Shown in pieces: positions 53,091 to 54,571 of a stretch of 54,571 nt of DNA (its first letter is position 1; each line of letters begins with the position of its first letter). The notes beneath the pieces were generated by a model that did no database searches, had not been told where the DNA came from, and saw only the letters and a list, made by a program, of their open reading frames with translations. This stretch comes from Anaerococcus sp. AGMB09787 (GTDB lineage Bacteria > Bacillota > Clostridia > Tissierellales > Peptoniphilaceae), in NCBI RefSeq assembly GCF_022808955.1, contig NZ_JAKZEY010000003.1:1-54571 (forward strand), read 5' to 3'. The translations under genes and the position numbers were made by a program.

Positions 53091-54293
53091 ATGGACATAG
53101 TAGAAAGATTTTTAGAATATGTAAAAATAGATACACAATCAGATGACAAAAGCGAAACTACACCATCTACAGATAAACAATTTAACCTTGCTAAGCTTCT
53201 AGTAAAGCAACTAGATGAAATGGGAATCAAGGCTGAAATGGATGACAAAGCATATATATACGGTGAAATTCCAGCAAATACCGATAAAGACATACCTACA
53301 GTAGGTTTCATAGCTCATATGGATACTGCACTAGAAGTTAGTGGAGCAAATGTAAATCCTCAAATAATAAACTACGAGGGTGGCGACATCAAACTAACAG
53401 ATCGATATTCAATAAAAGTTGATGATAATCCTGATTTAAAAAATCTAGAAGGTCAAAAAATAATTACGACTGACGGATCTACCTTATTAGGGGCAGATGA
53501 CAAAGCAGGAATTGCAATAATTATGGATATGGCAGAAAAAATATCTCAAAGTGATATAGAACATGGACCAATCAAAATTGGCTTTACACCAGATGAAGAA
53601 ATAGGAAGAGGAGCAGATTTCTTTGATGTTAATAAATTTGCTGCTGACTTTGCTTACACTATAGATGGTGGACCAATAGGAGAACTTGAATATGAAAACT
53701 TTAACGCTGCTTCTGTTACTATTGATATAGATGGAATCAACGTCCATCCTGGAAGTGCAAAAAATATGATGGTAAATTCCCTACTAATTGCTACAGAATT
53801 AGCCAATATGCTCCCACCTAGTCAAAGACCAGAGCATACTGAGGGCTATGAGGGATTTTACCTCTTAGATGAACTTAATGGAAATGTAGAACATAGCCAT
53901 ATTGAGCTTATTATAAGAGAATTCGATAAAAAAGAATTTGAAAACAAAAAAGAATTCATAAAAAGCATAGTAGACTTCTTGAACAAAAAATATGGTAATG
54001 CAATTGAGCTTAAAATTGAAGATTCTTACTATAACATGCTAGAAAAATTAGAAGATCATATGGACATAGTAAAACTAGCAAAAAAATCTATGGAAGATAT
54101 AGGAATCACTCCAAAAGTACAACCAATAAGAGGTGGAACAGATGGAGCCAGATTATCATATATGGGACTTCCTTGCCCTAACCTATTTGCTGGTGGATAT
54201 AACTTCCACTCAAGGTTAGAATTCATCCCAGTAAATGCTTTATATAAAGGAAGCGACCTACTAGAAAAAATAATAGAAAATCTATCAAAATAA
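53091..54293 (+). CDS. pepT: Peptidase T (tripeptide aminopeptidase)
   Basis: A 400-residue cytosolic M20B metallopeptidase removing the N-terminal residue from tripeptides. PepT marks: MDIVERFLEYVKIDTQSD, VGFIAHMDTALE (metal His/Asp), LLGADDKAGIAIIM, FTPDEEIGRGADFFD, DGGPIGELEYENFNAA, NVHPGSAKNMMVNS and PIRGGTDGARLSYMGLPCPNLFAGGYNFHS near the end. It is 10 bp after the carrier and cotranscribed. Peptide-derived amino acids, including aspartate for the aspA route, would be a fuel source. Confidence 0.95.
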   Translation: MDIVERFLEYVKIDTQSDDKSETTPSTDKQFNLAKLLVKQLDEMGIKAEMDDKAYIYGEIPANTDKDIPTVGFIAHMDTALEVSGANVNPQIINYEGGDIKLTDRYSIKVDDNPDLKNLEGQKIITTDGSTLLGADDKAGIAIIMDMAEKISQSDIEHGPIKIGFTPDEEIGRGADFFDVNKFAADFAYTIDGGPIGELEYENFNAASVTIDIDGINVHPGSAKNMMVNSLLIATELANMLPPSQRPEHTEGYEGFYLLDELNGNVEHSHIELIIREFDKKEFENKKEFIKSIVDFLNKKYGNAIELKIEDSYYNMLEKLEDHMDIVKLAKKSMEDIGITPKVQPIRGGTDGARLSYMGLPCPNLFAGGYNFHSRLEFIPVNALYKGSDLLEKIIENLSK

Positions 54294-54320
54294 ACAAAAC
54301 ATTTTGATTAGAAATTACCT

Positions 54321-54356
54321 TACCCCCACATATCCGATATAAGTATTCTGGGGGTA
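54321..54356 (+). terminator. Terminator after pepT
   Basis: TACCCCC (54321-54327) and GGGGGTA (54350-54356) form a 7-bp stem with a 22-nt loop, followed by a short T-rich tail (TTCTTAT). Moderate quality. Between 54357 and 54436 I see only AT-rich sequence. Confidence 0.55.
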
Positions 54357-54436
54357 TTCTTATAATAATTAAACTAAGCTAATACTTAATAAAATCAACA
54401 AACAATAAATTAAAATATAAAGACAAAAATAGACAT

Positions 54437-54460
54437 AAAAAAAGACTGATTACCCAGTCT
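54437..54460 (-). terminator. Terminator after the 5S-like segment
   Basis: AGACTG-ATTACC-CAGTCT with a seven-base T run on the minus strand, placed directly after the 5S-like sequence as in rRNA operons. Confidence 0.75.
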
Positions 54461-54465
54461 AATCT

Positions 54466-54530
54466 GTTAATAGCATCCTACTCTGCCTCCGAGTACCATC
54501 GGCACTCATAGGCTTAACTTTATAGCCCTA
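54466..54530 (-). rRNA. 5S rRNA-like segment, degenerate or partial
   Basis: The minus strand carries AAGTTAAGCC, GCCGATGGTACT and AGAGTAGGA in the right order for the 3' half of 5S rRNA, then a terminator. But ATAGGG is followed at once by CTATAAAGTTAAGCC, so the helix III/loop C arm (normally about 30 nt including CCGAAC) is missing, and the helix IV hairpin is shorter too. Sequence upstream to the edge does not match a 5S 5' end by eye. A 5S pseudogene or chimeric repeat copy is more likely than a working gene. Confidence 0.4.
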
Positions 54531-54571
54531 TCCAATTTACGTAGTGAATTCTGGAAGGTCTTACTTAGCGC

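Noticed and set aside
54466-54571. A complete functional 5S rRNA gene
   Set aside because: The loop C arm with CCGAAC and a matching helix I 5' strand are not visible in the available sequence.
1-54571. CRISPR arrays, prophage, tRNA genes or integrase-borne islands
   Set aside because: No direct-repeat/spacer pattern, integrase, transposase, phage structural gene or tRNA-like cloverleaf was found. The only tandem array is the in-frame protein repeat at the left edge, and the GH25 lysozyme has no phage neighbours.

Overview
The window looks like a low-GC, anaerobic Gram-positive bacterium. The AT-rich sequence, strong AAGGAGG ribosome sites, Clostridia/Tissierellia-like proteins and amino-acid/purine-fermenting gene content fit the Anaerococcus/Peptoniphilus group. 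That placement is inferred from gene style, not from a marker gene. The left edge lies inside a 78-bp tandem repeat and the right edge inside a 5S-rRNA-like segment. Both are typical places for an assembly to break, so this may be a whole contig.

Layout. (a) 1-4161, minus: a very large secreted glycosidase related to GH36, cut by the edge, with a regulated promoter shared with a divergent GntR/FCD regulator (4389-5096). (b) 5113-19864, minus: an M20 amidohydrolase, selenium/molybdenum hydroxylase maturation genes (MPT-binding protein, XdhC-like, yqeB, mocA, yqeC), a fused Se-dependent xanthine dehydrogenase, hydantoinase, adenine deaminase, and a second, three-subunit xanthine dehydrogenase-type enzyme. 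(c) 20094-23283, minus: two NCS2 purine permeases, one interrupted by an in-frame amber codon. (d) 23295-32575, minus: ssnA, ygfK, carbamate kinase, ygeY, ygeW, ygeX. (e) 32891-35901, plus: selD, yedF, a DUF3343 gene and a cysteine-desulfurase-like gene, which supply and insert selenium. (f) 35953-43965, minus: modABC, guanine deaminase, an AzgA-type purine permease behind a purine riboswitch, MOSC protein, a MoaC-MogA fusion, and moaA. (g) 44044-46040: PC4-like protein, GH25 lysozyme, DUF308 membrane protein. (h) 46165-51191, minus: malic enzyme, fumarase, LysR regulator, aspartase. (i) 51564-54293, plus: a frameshifted YfcC-type carrier and peptidase T.

How it works together. Regions b-f read as one purine-degrading island. 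Permeases bring in purines. Guanine and adenine deaminases feed hypoxanthine/xanthine. Two molybdenum hydroxylases interconvert oxidised purines, at least one with a labile selenium cofactor. Ring-opening hydrolases (HydA, SsnA, YgeY), the YgeW carbamoyltransferase, YgeX ammonia-lyase and carbamate kinase then release ammonia, pyruvate and ATP. Molybdate uptake, pterin synthesis and selenophosphate synthesis are encoded alongside. A near-palindrome, GTAAYATATTAC, recurs at the ygeX/selD divergent region and on the pbuG promoter, with a weaker copy on the xdh promoter, suggesting one regulator. Region h is a short aspartate to fumarate to malate to pyruvate route.

The most interesting non-coding signal is a guanine-type purine riboswitch (41383-41445) whose 3' half also forms the 5' arm of an intrinsic terminator. 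That geometry predicts activation by ligand, unusual for this class but sensible for a purine eater.
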